DNA of 64,000 nt from Simiduia litorea (GCF_042853465.1 NZ_AP031497.1:744001-808000), one strand, 5' to 3'; shown: positions 52,464 to 62,265, numbered from the stretch's first letter. The notes: a model not told the origin generated them from the letters alone. Numbers and translations are program-made.

Positions 52464-53087
52464 TCAGTTTGCACCGACAGTGTATTGGTAGGACTTGGTC
52501 CAACTAAAATAGCCGGCAATGGCAATACCAATGTAAACAATAAACAGCACCGACGTTAGCATGAAGCCTTTATTTAAATATAGATAGATAGACGCCGCGT
52601 CGATAACTATCCAGTACAGCCAGTTCTCCAAAATTTTTTGCGCGACAAGCCACGTCGTGACAATCGCAAAGCAGGTTGTTGCAGCATCTAACCAAGGAAA
52701 ATCTGCCTGGGTAAAATTTGCCATGCAATAGCCAGCCAAAAGAGACAGGCCAGTAGTGGCCGTTATCAGTAACAGATGCTTTTTTACCGACCAGCTTTCA
52801 ATGGATTTTTCTGCGTTTACTTTTGCGTAGCGCCAAGTCCAATAGCCGTAGCCTGCCATGAACATATAGTAGACATTAAGCACCGACTCCATCAGCAGTG
52901 CCACCTCCCAAAATAGCCAGGTATAGATGGCGGTGCTAAGGAAAGCCGCAGGCCAGCACCAAAGGCTCTCGCGCAGTACCAATACAATATAGGCCAAGGC
53001 AAGCAGTACGGCGACCAACTCGAAAGCGCTGAGTGCGTGGGCCTCTAGAATCGCAGATTGGATGACATTATTGAATTCTGACAACAT
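52464..53087 (-). CDS. pnuT: PnuT/PnuC-family thiamine permease
   Basis: A 207-residue PnuC-family inner-membrane transporter with about seven spans: 'CWPAAFLSTAIYTWLFWE', 'ESVLNVYYMFMAGYGYWTWRY' and 'ENWLYWIVIDAASIYLYL' are family landmarks. PnuC carries nicotinamide riboside; PnuT carries thiamine. The TPP riboswitch, TonB receptor and thiamine-binding protein genes upstream favour PnuT. Stop TGA directly precedes the kinase ATG. Confidence 0.85.
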   Translation of the reverse strand: MLSEFNNVIQSAILEAHALSAFELVAVLLALAYIVLVLRESLWCWPAAFLSTAIYTWLFWEVALLMESVLNVYYMFMAGYGYWTWRYAKVNAEKSIESWSVKKHLLLITATTGLSLLAGYCMANFTQADFPWLDAATTCFAIVTTWLVAQKILENWLYWIVIDAASIYLYLNKGFMLTSVLFIVYIGIAIAGYFSWTKSYQYTVGAN

Positions 53088-53096
53088 AACTAGGGG

Positions 53097-53357
53097 TTAT
53101 TGTTTGTGCGATAAATCGAGGGCACCGCCAATAAACTTGCACACGAAAACGGCTTTACCCCATTTTTCGTAGGCGGCTTTCATTTCTCGCGCCAGTAGCG
53201 CCATCACTTCGTTGTAGTCGCCGGAAATTTGTGTGGCCATAGCGTTGGTAACGCGATCGATATTTGGATATTGATCCAGACGCTCGATAAACCATTGGAT
53301 GGGATCTATATAGCCATCTCGAAAAGGGTACATTGAAATTTCAACGGTGAGTTTCAT
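53097..53357 (-). CDS. YkoF/MTH1187-like thiamine-binding protein
   Basis: An 86-residue protein whose start is ATG 53357, with GGAG in the leader; the upstream GTG is part of the ribosome-binding site. 'LTVEISMYPFRDGYIDPIQWFIERLD' and 'MATQISGDYNEVMALLAREM' match the ferredoxin-like fold of the YkoF/MTH1187 thiamine-binding family. It probably binds thiamine or its pyrimidine in the cytoplasm, between receptor and permease genes. Confidence 0.8.
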   Translation of the reverse strand: MKLTVEISMYPFRDGYIDPIQWFIERLDQYPNIDRVTNAMATQISGDYNEVMALLAREMKAAYEKWGKAVFVCKFIGGALDLSHKQ

Positions 53358-53413
53358 GCTTAGCTCCACGCTTGAGTGCCGCTCTGGTGAGCGGCAGGAA
53401 TGGTTGGGTCGCG

Positions 53414-55594
53414 TTAGTTAAAGCTTAGGTTGAATGTTACGCCAATCTGGCGCGGATCACCAAAGCGGATGTATTGTTTATCTACCCAGTCGATGTCTGG
53501 CTCATTGCCGAAATAAAAGCCGCGCACGCCGTATTTTTCATCGGTTAGGTTGCGACCCCACACATAGGCAGACCAGTCGTCTGTTTCATAGCCGAGTTTT
53601 GCGTTGACTAATGTGAAAGCGTCGGACTTGGAGTCATTGCTATCTGAATAGTAAAACTCGCTCTTACCGTTGGCATTAATATTGGCAAATAACCCATTGC
53701 CAGGGCGCAGGGTAAGGCCTGCGCTGTAGGTAAAGCGTGGCGCATGGGCGAGATCTCGACCGGATAAATCCACTGGGCTACCGTATTTATCTTGGTATTG
53801 ATAATCGCCATACTGGGCTTGCAAATAGCCGAGGCTACCGTAAATTTCCAGCACCTCATTGACGGCCCACTGACCTTCAAACTCTGCGCCGTAATTGTCG
53901 GAGCTACCGGCGTTTTCGGTAAATAGAATAAATCGTTGTGGGTTGTTGGGGTCTTGCAGCGAGGCGTCAACTTGCTGGTTCAGCCGCTCCATGTAGAACA
54001 GCGTCATATTGGTGCTGGCGCTACCTTCGAGCCAGAAAGATTTTAGGCCGAGTTCATAGTTGAGCAGGGTCTCAGACTCAAATTCTTTTTTGCTTGCCAG
54101 CTCACTCGGCAATGTCATATTAAAACCGCCGGCTTTATAGCCGCGCGCAACTCGAGCGTAGACGTTTTGAGCATCCGATATTGATTTCGTCAGTGCTAAG
54201 TGGCCGCCCCACATGGATTCATCGGGTTCAAAAGTATCGCCGTTGCTGTCGCTATAATCACTCGTTCTTGCTTCCGAGCGCAGGCCTATGGAAAGTGCGT
54301 ATTCGCGGCCTAAATCCGAATCAATTTGCCCGAAAATGGCTGTGTTTGTTGCTTCGTAGTTGGAGCGTAACACTTCGTCGGGGTAGGTGTTGTACTCGGA
54401 ATAAAGGTCGTTACTTTCGTCTAATGTGTGCAGGTAGATGCCAGCAAGCCATGCTGTTGAGCCATTGAATAACAGGCTGTTATCCGTGGACGCGGCTCTG
54501 AATTCTTGCGATAAAGTATCGCGTTGTGCGCGCTTGTCCCACAGGTAATCGTAAACGCAGGCAATCGAATCTGTGTCGTCCCCGTTGTTGTTTTCATCGT
54601 AGTAATCGGTGCAGGATTTTGCCGCCCAGTAATCCGGATTGGCCCAGTCGCCGTCGTAAGCGTGGTTGTGATCGGTGCTCGCTGCAGAGGTCAGAGAGGT
54701 TAGCGCTAAGGTGTCGCCGAGCCATTGGACCTTAAGGCTACCGGCTTGGGTTTCCTGATTGTCTACGCCGGGCTTATCGGTCAGCGTCTTGAAACCATTG
54801 TTATCCAAGGTCCAAGCGTCGTAGCCGTTGTCGTTATTGGTGTAGAGTAGGTTGGCATCGAGTTGCCATTGTTGATCGGGTTGCCAGCGTAATTTTACTC
54901 GACCGGTGAACTCGTCGCGCTGGTTAGTATTGTTTTGGTTTAAAAATTCGTTGGTGCGAAAGCCGTCTTGCTGCTGGCTTTCCACCGCGACCCGATAGCC
55001 GAGGGTTTCAGATAGGGGGCCAGACACGACAACGCCTAAGCCTCGTTGATTGTCATCACCCACCGTCGCCTCGCCGCCAAATTCGAAGGTTTCGCTCGGG
55101 TCATTACTTTTAAGGTGAATTAGACCGGCCAGCGCGTTGGCGCCAAAACGGGTACCTTGCGGCCCGCGTAAAACTTCCACCTGCTGTAGATCAAAGGTGC
55201 TGGCTGCTGTACCAAGGCCAGACATATCGATGTCGTCAACAATAAAACCCACGGAGCTATTGGGTGCACCTTGGTAATCTTCTTGTTCGCCCACGCCGCG
55301 AATTTGAAAATAGCGGGGGCGACTGGTGGCGCCGGACCAGTTTAGGTTGGCAATGCTGTTGAGGATATCTTCGAAGTGGCGCGCGCTTTCGTCTTGTAAC
55401 GTTTGTTGGTCAATCACCGTGATACTGGTTGGAATATCGGCGATGGCGACCTCGCGAAAATCCGCGGTGACTAAAACTTCTTCAAATTCAGGTGCTTGCG
55501 CTGCGGCCTGAGCTAGCTGGGGAGCCAGCGCTATAGCTGCGGCGAGATAAGAAGTCGAGAACAAAGCGCGGGTGTTACTGGAATAGTTTTTCAT
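53414..55594 (-). CDS. TonB-dependent receptor under TPP riboswitch (thiamine uptake)
   Basis: A 726-residue receptor, started at ATG 55594 (an upstream in-frame ATG at 55636 is less likely). Signal peptide (about 1-30, 'LAPQLAQA'), a plug domain ('TSITVIDQQTLQDESARHFEDIL', in pieces; 'GPQGTRFGANALAGLIHLKSNDP'), then a 22-strand barrel ending 'GVTFNLSFN'. It lies directly below a TPP riboswitch and heads an operon with thiamine-binding, PnuT and kinase-type genes, so thiamine or a precursor is the expected cargo. No TonB box could be confirmed by eye. Confidence 0.88.
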   Translation of the reverse strand: MKNYSSNTRALFSTSYLAAAIALAPQLAQAAAQAPEFEEVLVTADFREVAIADIPTSITVIDQQTLQDESARHFEDILNSIANLNWSGATSRPRYFQIRGVGEQEDYQGAPNSSVGFIVDDIDMSGLGTAASTFDLQQVEVLRGPQGTRFGANALAGLIHLKSNDPSETFEFGGEATVGDDNQRGLGVVVSGPLSETLGYRVAVESQQQDGFRTNEFLNQNNTNQRDEFTGRVKLRWQPDQQWQLDANLLYTNNDNGYDAWTLDNNGFKTLTDKPGVDNQETQAGSLKVQWLGDTLALTSLTSAASTDHNHAYDGDWANPDYWAAKSCTDYYDENNNGDDTDSIACVYDYLWDKRAQRDTLSQEFRAASTDNSLLFNGSTAWLAGIYLHTLDESNDLYSEYNTYPDEVLRSNYEATNTAIFGQIDSDLGREYALSIGLRSEARTSDYSDSNGDTFEPDESMWGGHLALTKSISDAQNVYARVARGYKAGGFNMTLPSELASKKEFESETLLNYELGLKSFWLEGSASTNMTLFYMERLNQQVDASLQDPNNPQRFILFTENAGSSDNYGAEFEGQWAVNEVLEIYGSLGYLQAQYGDYQYQDKYGSPVDLSGRDLAHAPRFTYSAGLTLRPGNGLFANINANGKSEFYYSDSNDSKSDAFTLVNAKLGYETDDWSAYVWGRNLTDEKYGVRGFYFGNEPDIDWVDKQYIRFGDPRQIGVTFNLSFN

Positions 55595-55709
55595 GGGACC
55601 CCAATTTAAAAACTTAAAATTGAGATCCGGCAACAAGACGTGATATACGGGTGATTTCTGCGGTGTTCGGCATTCATTGCCTTAAGACGTGCCTGCCTGG
55701 CGGTAACCG

Positions 55710-55800
55710 TTTTGCCCATTCCTACGCCGGTACTAGCCGGATCAGGTTCCAGGGTTTGTCGACGACATCTCAGTTCGGTAAACCGAACACCCCTTGGCGG
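55710..55800 (-). ncRNA. TPP (THI-box) riboswitch
   Basis: On the minus strand the sequence contains GGGGTG, CTGAGA, ACCCTGGAACCTGATC, and GGCTAGTACCGGCGTAGGAA in order, matching the conserved elements of the TPP aptamer. It lies about 115 bases upstream of the TonB receptor start. Thiamine pyrophosphate binding should lower expression of the thiamine operon. Confidence 0.92.
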
Positions 55801-55852
55801 CAGCCAGTGTAACATGAGGGAATTGCTTAGTACGACGGTTTTAGCGGAAACT

Positions 55853-55883
55853 AAAAAGGCCACGTAACTCACGTGGCCTTTTT
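55853..55883. terminator. Terminator of the bkd operon
   Basis: AAAAAGGCCACG-TAACT-CACGTGGCCTTTTT hairpin with A/T flanks on both sides, 22 bases past the E2 stop codon. It also separates that operon from the riboswitch transcript. Confidence 0.85.
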
Positions 55884-55905
55884 ATAGTACTTGTACTTGC
55901 AGCTG

Positions 55906-57165
55906 TTACCGCATGGCCATCAACATGCTCGCTGGGTCTTCCAAAAACTCTTTCCAGCGATTGCAGAAGCGAGCAATGGTGCCACCGTCGATCACGCGGT
56001 GATCGCCAGACCAACTAACGGTCATAATCTTGCGCGCTTCTACTTCCCCTTTGGCATTAAAGCGGGGCAGTTCTTGCATCTTACCGAGCGCCACAATAGC
56101 CACTTCGGGTTTGTTGATAATCGGCGTGGCGGCGGTGCCGCCGATGGCGCCGACGTTTGAAATCGTTATTGTGCCGCCTTTCAAGGTTTCGGGGCTAACA
56201 CGGCCGGAGCGGGCGCTGTCGGTCAGTGTCGAAATTTCCTGCGCTAACTCTAAAATGCTAAGCGTTTGCACATTTTTAATATTTGGCACGAGCAAGCCAA
56301 CCTTGGAGTCGACGGCCATGCCAATGTTATGCGAGCTCACGTAAGTGAGTTCGGTGCAGTCGCTGTTGAGTCGGCTGTTGAGCACGGGGTACTCATGAAT
56401 GGCCAGAGATAAAGCCTTCATAAACAGCGGCATCATGGTGATTTTGACGTCGGGGAATTTGGCTTTTAACTGTAAGCGTAGGTTCACTAAATCGGTGATG
56501 TCGATTTCATCCACATAGGTGAAGTGTGGAATCGTGCTGACCGATTCTTGCATGGCGCGCGCCATCACAGCTTTTACGCCCTTAATCGGTTCTACTCTAT
56601 CGGCCGCCGTTGTTTTGTTCGCGGTGGTACTTGTATTCACTGTGGCCGCACTACTGTTGCCGGCGAGAAAGTTCAGCATATCTTCTTTCAGTACGCGGCC
56701 ATTTTTCCCGGTGGCGGGCACACTGGTGAGGTCGACGCTGTTTTCCCGAGCAAGTCTTCGCACCGCGGGGGTGGTTAGCGCGCGCGAGGTGTTGCGGACA
56801 AACTCTCGGTCGGCGCTGTCATCGACGGCTGCAACAGCAGGTGTAGTAGGGGTGCTTTTCGTTGGCGCGCTAGCCACCGGTGGCACTGGCGCTTCGTTGG
56901 CTTTATCGCTGCTTGTTGCACCCGCTTCGATCAGCTCGATGGCGAATAAAGGGGCGTGCACTTTGGCAATGTCGCCCTCTTTGTAATACAACTTGGTAAC
57001 TTTACCGTCGTACATGGAGGGGATTTGCACTAAGGCCTTGTCCGTTGATACATCGGCCACAGCTTGGTCTTCAGTGATGATGTCACCTTCTTTCACCAGC
57101 CATTCAACCAGTTCGCACTCGACAATACCTTCGCCAATATCCGGCAGAATAAAATCTTTAATCAC
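55906..57165 (-). CDS. bkdB: Branched-chain 2-oxoacid dehydrogenase E2 (lipoamide acyltransferase)
   Basis: A 419-residue E2: an N-terminal lipoyl domain (lipoyl lysine K43 in 'STDKAL'), a linker rich in Ala/Pro/Thr, a peripheral-subunit-binding domain ('TPAVRRLARENSVDL'), and a catalytic domain ending with 'SGDHRVIDGG' (His and Asp of the acyltransferase site). It forms the core of the branched-chain 2-oxoacid dehydrogenase complex. Third gene after E1alpha and E1beta. Confidence 0.92.
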   Translation of the reverse strand: MIKDFILPDIGEGIVECELVEWLVKEGDIITEDQAVADVSTDKALVQIPSMYDGKVTKLYYKEGDIAKVHAPLFAIELIEAGATSSDKANEAPVPPVASAPTKSTPTTPAVAAVDDSADREFVRNTSRALTTPAVRRLARENSVDLTSVPATGKNGRVLKEDMLNFLAGNSSAATVNTSTTANKTTAADRVEPIKGVKAVMARAMQESVSTIPHFTYVDEIDITDLVNLRLQLKAKFPDVKITMMPLFMKALSLAIHEYPVLNSRLNSDCTELTYVSSHNIGMAVDSKVGLLVPNIKNVQTLSILELAQEISTLTDSARSGRVSPETLKGGTITISNVGAIGGTAATPIINKPEVAIVALGKMQELPRFNAKGEVEARKIMTVSWSGDHRVIDGGTIARFCNRWKEFLEDPASMLMAMR

Positions 57166-57174
57166 GGTCGGCTC

Positions 57175-58152
57175 CTAGTAATTGATGGTGCGTTTAATGG
57201 CTTCGAAAATTTTGTACTGGTCGGGCATGTATTCTTTCTCATGTACCAGCGGGAAGGGGGTATCTAAACCGGTGACCCGGCTGATCGGCGCTTCGAGGTA
57301 GAGGAAGCAGTGATCTTGAATTGTGGCGGCAATTTCACCGGCGTAGCCACCGGTTAGAGGCGCCTCATGGGTAACTAACAGGCGGCCAGTTTTCTTCACC
57401 GAGCGCGCCACGGTTTCTACATCCCAAGGCAATAGCGTACGCAAGTCGATAACCTCGCAAGAAATACCATCGGCCTCGGCCATGGCGGCAGCCGCTTGCA
57501 GGTATTCCATCTGCGCGCCCCAAGACAGCAAGGTAATGTCAGCACCTTCTTTGACAACTTCCGCCACGCCCAAGGGGATTTCGAACTCCTCATCGGGTAC
57601 TTCGCCGACAGCGGCGCGGTACAGACGCTTAGGCTCAAAAAAGATCACGGGATTTGGGTCGCGGATGGCGGCGAGCAATAAACCTTTCGCTTGATAGGGT
57701 GTGGATGGCATCACCACTTTCAAACCCGGTGTTTGGGTGAAATAGGCTTCAGGTGATTGCGAGTGGTATAGACCACCGGCAATGCCGCCGCCGTAGGGCG
57801 TGCGAATTGTGAGGCCGCCGACGTTGAATTGATTGCCCGAACGGTAGCGAAATTTTGCCGCTTCATTCACGATCTGATCGAAGGCCGGAAAAATATAATC
57901 GGCAAATTGTATTTCGGCCACTGGGATGTGACCTTGCGCCGCCATACCGATGGCGAAGCCGGCAATTCCTTGTTCGGTGAGCGGTGTGTTGAAGCAGCGC
58001 GCCTTACCAAACTTTTCCTGCAGGTTACTGGTGGCGCGAAACACACCGCCAAACTTGCCAATATCTTCGCCGAAACAGACCACGCGTTTGTCGTTGGTCA
58101 TGGCCGTGGTGAGCGCGCTATTAACGGCTTGTAGTAAATTCATCTTGGCCAT
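57175..58152 (-). CDS. bkdA2: Branched-chain 2-oxoacid dehydrogenase E1 beta
   Basis: A 325-residue transketolase-like E1 beta: 'VVCFGEDIGKFGGVFRATSNL', 'NTPLTEQGIAGFAIGMA' and 'RTPYGGGIAGGLYHSQSPEAYF' are family landmarks. It forms a heterotetramer with E1 alpha, catalysing thiamine-diphosphate-dependent decarboxylation of 2-oxoacids from Val, Leu and Ile. It starts three bases after the E1 alpha stop. Confidence 0.93.
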   Translation of the reverse strand: MAKMNLLQAVNSALTTAMTNDKRVVCFGEDIGKFGGVFRATSNLQEKFGKARCFNTPLTEQGIAGFAIGMAAQGHIPVAEIQFADYIFPAFDQIVNEAAKFRYRSGNQFNVGGLTIRTPYGGGIAGGLYHSQSPEAYFTQTPGLKVVMPSTPYQAKGLLLAAIRDPNPVIFFEPKRLYRAAVGEVPDEEFEIPLGVAEVVKEGADITLLSWGAQMEYLQAAAAMAEADGISCEVIDLRTLLPWDVETVARSVKKTGRLLVTHEAPLTGGYAGEIAATIQDHCFLYLEAPISRVTGLDTPFPLVHEKEYMPDQYKIFEAIKRTINY

Positions 58153-58154
58153 GA

Positions 58155-59336
58155 TCAGTGCTCCATTCCTTCAATAACCTGGGCTGCGGTTTTCGGGTAT
58201 TTTTCTGGGTACTTTGCGATGTGTTCGCGCAGTGCCGCCAATTGGTTATTGAGGTTGGCGTCAGGCGTGTCGTAGACATCGGTAATCAGGTCATTAAGCC
58301 CTGGAGGAGCCACTTTTTCTGTGGCTTTTAAGCACTCCAACACTTCCTTGCGGTAGTTTTCTAAACCAGTTTTTTCTTGGGCTTCGGTCCACCACTTTTT
58401 CGCGATCAGCCAGTTTTTCATGCGTAGCACAGGGTCTACCGCGCGCCACTTGTCTTCCTCATCGCGCGAGCGATAGCCAGCCGGGTCATCGGAGGTGGAG
58501 TGCGCGCCTAAGCGATAGCTCATGGCTTCCACCAACACTGGTTCGTTGTTTTCTACGGCAATTTTGCGCGCTTCTACACAGCCGGCGTAAACCGCGAGTA
58601 CGTCGTTGCCGTCCACGCGAATGGTCTTCATGCCGTAGCCGACACCGCGCGCGGCTATGCCGTCGCCGGCATATTGTTCGTCAGCGGGAGTTGAGATGGC
58701 GTAGCCATTGTTGCGGCAGAAGAAGACCGTGGGGCACTTTAATACCGCCGCCATATTCATACCCGCGTGGAAGTCGCCTTCGCTGGCCGCGCCCTCGCCG
58801 AAGTACACAAGTGTACAGGCCTGCTGACCGTCAAGTTTTTGCGCGTAGGCGTAACCGGCCGCTTGAGGAATTTGTGTGGCCAAAGGCGAGGAAATGGTCA
58901 TGTAATTGAGCGCGTTGCAGCCATAGTGAATCGGCATTTGGCGCCCCTTGCCTAAATCCTTGCTGTTGGACAGCATTTGATTCATGAATTGTTCGGTGCT
59001 GAAGCCGCGGTAGCGCAGGGCGCCGTGCTCGCGGTATTGGCCCATAATCATATCTTTTGCTTCAAAAGCCGCTGCCGAACCGATAACGGCGGCTTCTTCG
59101 CCGGTGCAGGTCATGTAGAAGCTCAACCGGCCTTGGCGTTGGGCGGCGACCATGCGCTCGTCGAGGACGCGAATGAATTGCATGGTGTCGTAAATGCGCA
59201 ACGCGGTTTCTTTATCGAGCTTGGGCGCTTTGGCGCCGTCGTACAATGAGCCGTCAGCTTTTAACAAGCTGAGTGTGGGTATTGCCATTTCGAAGCCCGA
59301 CAACAATCGTAGCTTGTGGGTAATTTTATCGCTCAT
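58155..59336 (-). CDS. bkdA1: Branched-chain 2-oxoacid dehydrogenase E1 alpha
   Basis: A 393-residue E1 alpha with the ThDP motif beginning 'GEGAASEGDFHAGMN', the phosphorylation-loop-like 'YRLGAHSTSDDPAGYR' and the active-site 'MTCTGEEAAVIGSA'. It heads the three-gene unit; no E3 (lpdV) or bkdR regulator gene is next to it, so E3 must be shared with the pyruvate/2-oxoglutarate complexes. Confidence 0.93.
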   Translation of the reverse strand: MSDKITHKLRLLSGFEMAIPTLSLLKADGSLYDGAKAPKLDKETALRIYDTMQFIRVLDERMVAAQRQGRLSFYMTCTGEEAAVIGSAAAFEAKDMIMGQYREHGALRYRGFSTEQFMNQMLSNSKDLGKGRQMPIHYGCNALNYMTISSPLATQIPQAAGYAYAQKLDGQQACTLVYFGEGAASEGDFHAGMNMAAVLKCPTVFFCRNNGYAISTPADEQYAGDGIAARGVGYGMKTIRVDGNDVLAVYAGCVEARKIAVENNEPVLVEAMSYRLGAHSTSDDPAGYRSRDEEDKWRAVDPVLRMKNWLIAKKWWTEAQEKTGLENYRKEVLECLKATEKVAPPGLNDLITDVYDTPDANLNNQLAALREHIAKYPEKYPKTAAQVIEGMEH

Positions 59337-59722
59337 CAGAAGACCTCTTGCCCCTTAGGGTGCGGTTTGAGACTTATTATGGAGTGCCTAGTGCTTAATT
59401 GTTGGCGCGCCACGCTTAGGCTTTACGTCGCCCTTTAGTGGGTTCTAAGTGTAGTTAGATCACGCAATTTCACAGGTACAAAAAATTATCACGGGCGGGA
59501 CTGGTGAGTCCTACTTATCTAAGGGCTAAACCACCCATGCTTGTGATATAAGAACCAATAAATTGCCAATTTTTGATTAGTTATACCAATAATTAGTTAA
59601 ATGATAGTCGATATACCCTTGTGGCGCTGTTTTTGCTGTGCCTTATTCGTGTGCGAAAACTAACCGAATGGCGCCTTTTTGCAGTACTATGCGCGCATTT
59701 TCAATGCCTAGGAACGAAACCC
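59337..59722. other. Divergent promoter region between bkd and gnd
   Basis: These 386 bases separate divergent operons. It is AT-rich near 59540-59620 with TATAAG- and TATACC-like boxes that may be promoters for gnd. The gnd frame can be extended upstream to 59621, but the extension has no family similarity. No other gene is seen. Confidence 0.4.
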
Positions 59723-61252
59723 ATGCCTGTAGCTGCCCAGCCTTGTGATATTGGATTTGTAGGAGCCGGTGTGATGGGGAAAAACCTCATCATGAACCTC
59801 GTGGATAACGGATTTCGCGTTATTGCCTTCGATCTAGATCAAAGCAAACTAGAAGCACTGCAGGCGCAAGACGACGCCGAGCGCGGCGATAACCCGCCCC
59901 GCGTATTGACCTGTAACTCCTATACAGACTTATTGGCCAGTTTAAGTGCCCCGCATTTAATCGTGGTTTCGGTGCCGGCTGGAAGCCCCGTGGATGATGT
60001 CTGTCATAAGTTGGTGGATGCGGGTCTGCAGGCGGACGATATTGTGGTCGATACGGGCAACAGTCTGTGGACTGACACCCAGCGCCGAGAGACCGAGTAT
60101 GAGGGCCAATTTATATTATTCTCGACCGCGGTATCCGGTGGTGAAGTGGGGGCACGATTTGGCCCATCGCTGATGCCCAGCGGCGACCCTTATGCCTGGA
60201 CTCGCATCAAGCCTATGTGGGAGGCGATAGCCGCTAAGGTTGATCCCGACACCGGCAAGCCCATCGAACGCAAAGCGCCTGGTGAGGTTGTAGCCAAGGG
60301 CGAGCCTTGCGCTGCCTACATTGGCCCAAGCGGTTCCGGCCACTACGTAAAAATGGTGCACAACGGCATCGAGTACGCCGATATGCAGTTAATTTGCGAG
60401 GCTTATCAGGTGATGCGCGATGCCTTGGCTATGACCGCCACCGAAATCGCCGCGGTATTTCGACGCTGGAACGCAGGTTTACTCAACAGCTATTTGATCG
60501 AAATCAGCGCCGAGGTGCTCGATACCGTCGACGCGGAAACCGGTGCGCCTCTGGTTGAAATGATTTTAGATAAGGCCGGTCAGAAAGGTACCGGGTTATG
60601 GACCGCGGTGAGCAGCCTAGAGTTAGGCTGCCCAGCGCCGACTATTGCCGAGGCCGTTTACGCGCGCTCCATCTCCACATTAAAAGATCAGCGTGTTAAA
60701 GCCGCCGATTTATTAGCTGGGCCCGATTTCGAAAAGCCAACCGCGGATCAGCGCGAAAGCCTTATTGATCAGCTGCACGACGCGCTCTATTGCGCCAAAA
60801 TCTGTGCCTACGCTCAAGGTTTTGATTTGATGAGAACCGCCGCCAAAGAGCAGGCGTGGACGCTCAACTATGCTGAAATTGCAAAAATTTGGCGCGCCGG
60901 TTGTATTATTCGCGCGGTGTTTTTGCAGTCCATTGCCGATGCCTATGAGCGCAATGAAGAGCTGGAAAATCTTTTGCTCGATCAGTATTTCGCCGAACAA
61001 ATTTCGAGTAATCAGCGCAATTGGCGTAAAGCCGTGGCAAATGCCAGCCTATGGGGCGTACCTGTGGCGGCACTGAGTTCGGCGCTGAGCTATTACGATG
61101 CCTATCGCACAGCCGTATTGCCCGCAAATTTGTTGCAGGGGCAGCGCGATTATTTCGGTGCCCATTCCTTTGAACGTGTGGATAAGCCGCGTGGTAAAAA
61201 ATATCACGTGGAGTGGAGTGATCCAAACCGCCCGTTAGTGCGGATAAAATAA
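59723..61252 (+). CDS. gnd: 6-phosphogluconate dehydrogenase (decarboxylating)
   Basis: A 509-residue 6PGDH: Rossmann 'GFVGAGVMGKNL' at the N-terminus, 'DTGNSLWTDTQRRE', 'VSGGEVGARFGPSLMPSG' (substrate loop), 'GSGHYVKMVHNGIEYADMQL' and 'DKAGQKGTGLWT'. It converts 6-phosphogluconate to ribulose 5-phosphate with NADP. The start chosen is ATG 59723, with AGGAAC eight bases upstream; a longer frame from 59621 adds 34 residues that do not match the family. A terminator follows. Confidence 0.95.
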   Translation: MPVAAQPCDIGFVGAGVMGKNLIMNLVDNGFRVIAFDLDQSKLEALQAQDDAERGDNPPRVLTCNSYTDLLASLSAPHLIVVSVPAGSPVDDVCHKLVDAGLQADDIVVDTGNSLWTDTQRRETEYEGQFILFSTAVSGGEVGARFGPSLMPSGDPYAWTRIKPMWEAIAAKVDPDTGKPIERKAPGEVVAKGEPCAAYIGPSGSGHYVKMVHNGIEYADMQLICEAYQVMRDALAMTATEIAAVFRRWNAGLLNSYLIEISAEVLDTVDAETGAPLVEMILDKAGQKGTGLWTAVSSLELGCPAPTIAEAVYARSISTLKDQRVKAADLLAGPDFEKPTADQRESLIDQLHDALYCAKICAYAQGFDLMRTAAKEQAWTLNYAEIAKIWRAGCIIRAVFLQSIADAYERNEELENLLLDQYFAEQISSNQRNWRKAVANASLWGVPVAALSSALSYYDAYRTAVLPANLLQGQRDYFGAHSFERVDKPRGKKYHVEWSDPNRPLVRIK

Positions 61253-61273
61253 AGCGATCACCTCGAATTTACT

Positions 61274-61303
61274 AAAAGCCGCTAATGCGGCTTTTATTTT
61301 TTT
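61274..61303 (+). terminator. Rho-independent terminator of gnd
   Basis: AAAAGCCGC-TAAT-GCGGCTTTT hairpin followed by ATTTTTTT, 21 bases past the gnd stop. Confidence 0.88.
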
Positions 61304-61518
61304 GTGGCGGCATAAATTGTTACACTTGAGTATTTATCACACTAACTGGCGAAAAAACGCCTAAACTGTAGAGCTGGCTAGGCGAGATCAGATTTTGTGC
61401 TTGCTATAGAGGTGTTTTATGGCCATCGCGAGCGAGTCATTATAGTTCATTGATGGGGTGTGGCTTTCGGTTGCAGGTTTTTAATTCCGACCTAAACGAT
61501 AGGAGTGGTTATCAGCGA

Positions 61519-62265
61519 ATGAATCGTTATTTACCTATTATCGCTACTTCTGTTCGATATTTCATTTTGTGTTGGCTTTTAAATGCTTGTTATGCCTTCG
61601 GTGAAGAACTGATTCAGGTGCCAATAACGGCCTATCACAATAAACCACCCTATATGATTGATATAGAGGCGGAGCAAGGTTTGTATTTTGATTTCGTCCG
61701 CTTGTTAAATGAAAAAAGTCATGTATACCACTTCACTTTAACATTCATTCCGCGCAATCGTGTGAGAAACATGGTGATTGCCGAAAATTTTGGCGGCATA
61801 GTGTTGGGTGTGAGCCCTTTGTGGTTTGATGATGTTGCGCAGACTAAATATTTGTGGTCATCTGCTGTGTTTCATGATGAAGATATCTTCGTATCCCTAA
61901 ATAAAAACCCATTTGAATTTTTGGACGCGTCATCTTTGGTTGGTAAGCAGATTTGTTTGGTGCTGGGGAATTACTATTCGGGTGTTTCCGATCAGGAAAA
62001 ACAGTTAGCGCTGACGCTACTGCACACAAGTAGGGAAATAACTATTTTTGATTTGCTCGATAAAAAGCGTTGTGAGCTCGGTATCGTCAGCCGCTCAACC
62101 TATCGCTATTTTCTCGATCATGAAAATATTCTAAATCAATACCATGTCTCGAAAGCGCTACATGATCAGTTCGAAAGACGCGTATTGCTGGCTAAAGTGC
62201 AACAGCCTGTATTGCAATTTATAGAGCAGGTGTTGAAGGATTGGCCTGTTGGTGAGGCTCAATAA
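61519..62265 (+). CDS. Orphan periplasmic solute-binding protein (SBP_bac_3 type)
   Basis: A 248-residue protein started at ATG 61519, where AGGAGTGG lies ten bases upstream; the earlier ATG at 61450 would bury the signal peptide ('VRYFILCWLLNACYAFG'). The body follows the type-3 binding-protein pattern ('ITAYHNKPPYMID', 'LYFDFVRLLNEKS', 'KRCELGIVSRSTYRYFL') but is diverged. No transporter genes are attached. Third orphan member of this fold in the window. Confidence 0.72.
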   Translation: MNRYLPIIATSVRYFILCWLLNACYAFGEELIQVPITAYHNKPPYMIDIEAEQGLYFDFVRLLNEKSHVYHFTLTFIPRNRVRNMVIAENFGGIVLGVSPLWFDDVAQTKYLWSSAVFHDEDIFVSLNKNPFEFLDASSLVGKQICLVLGNYYSGVSDQEKQLALTLLHTSREITIFDLLDKKRCELGIVSRSTYRYFLDHENILNQYHVSKALHDQFERRVLLAKVQQPVLQFIEQVLKDWPVGEAQ

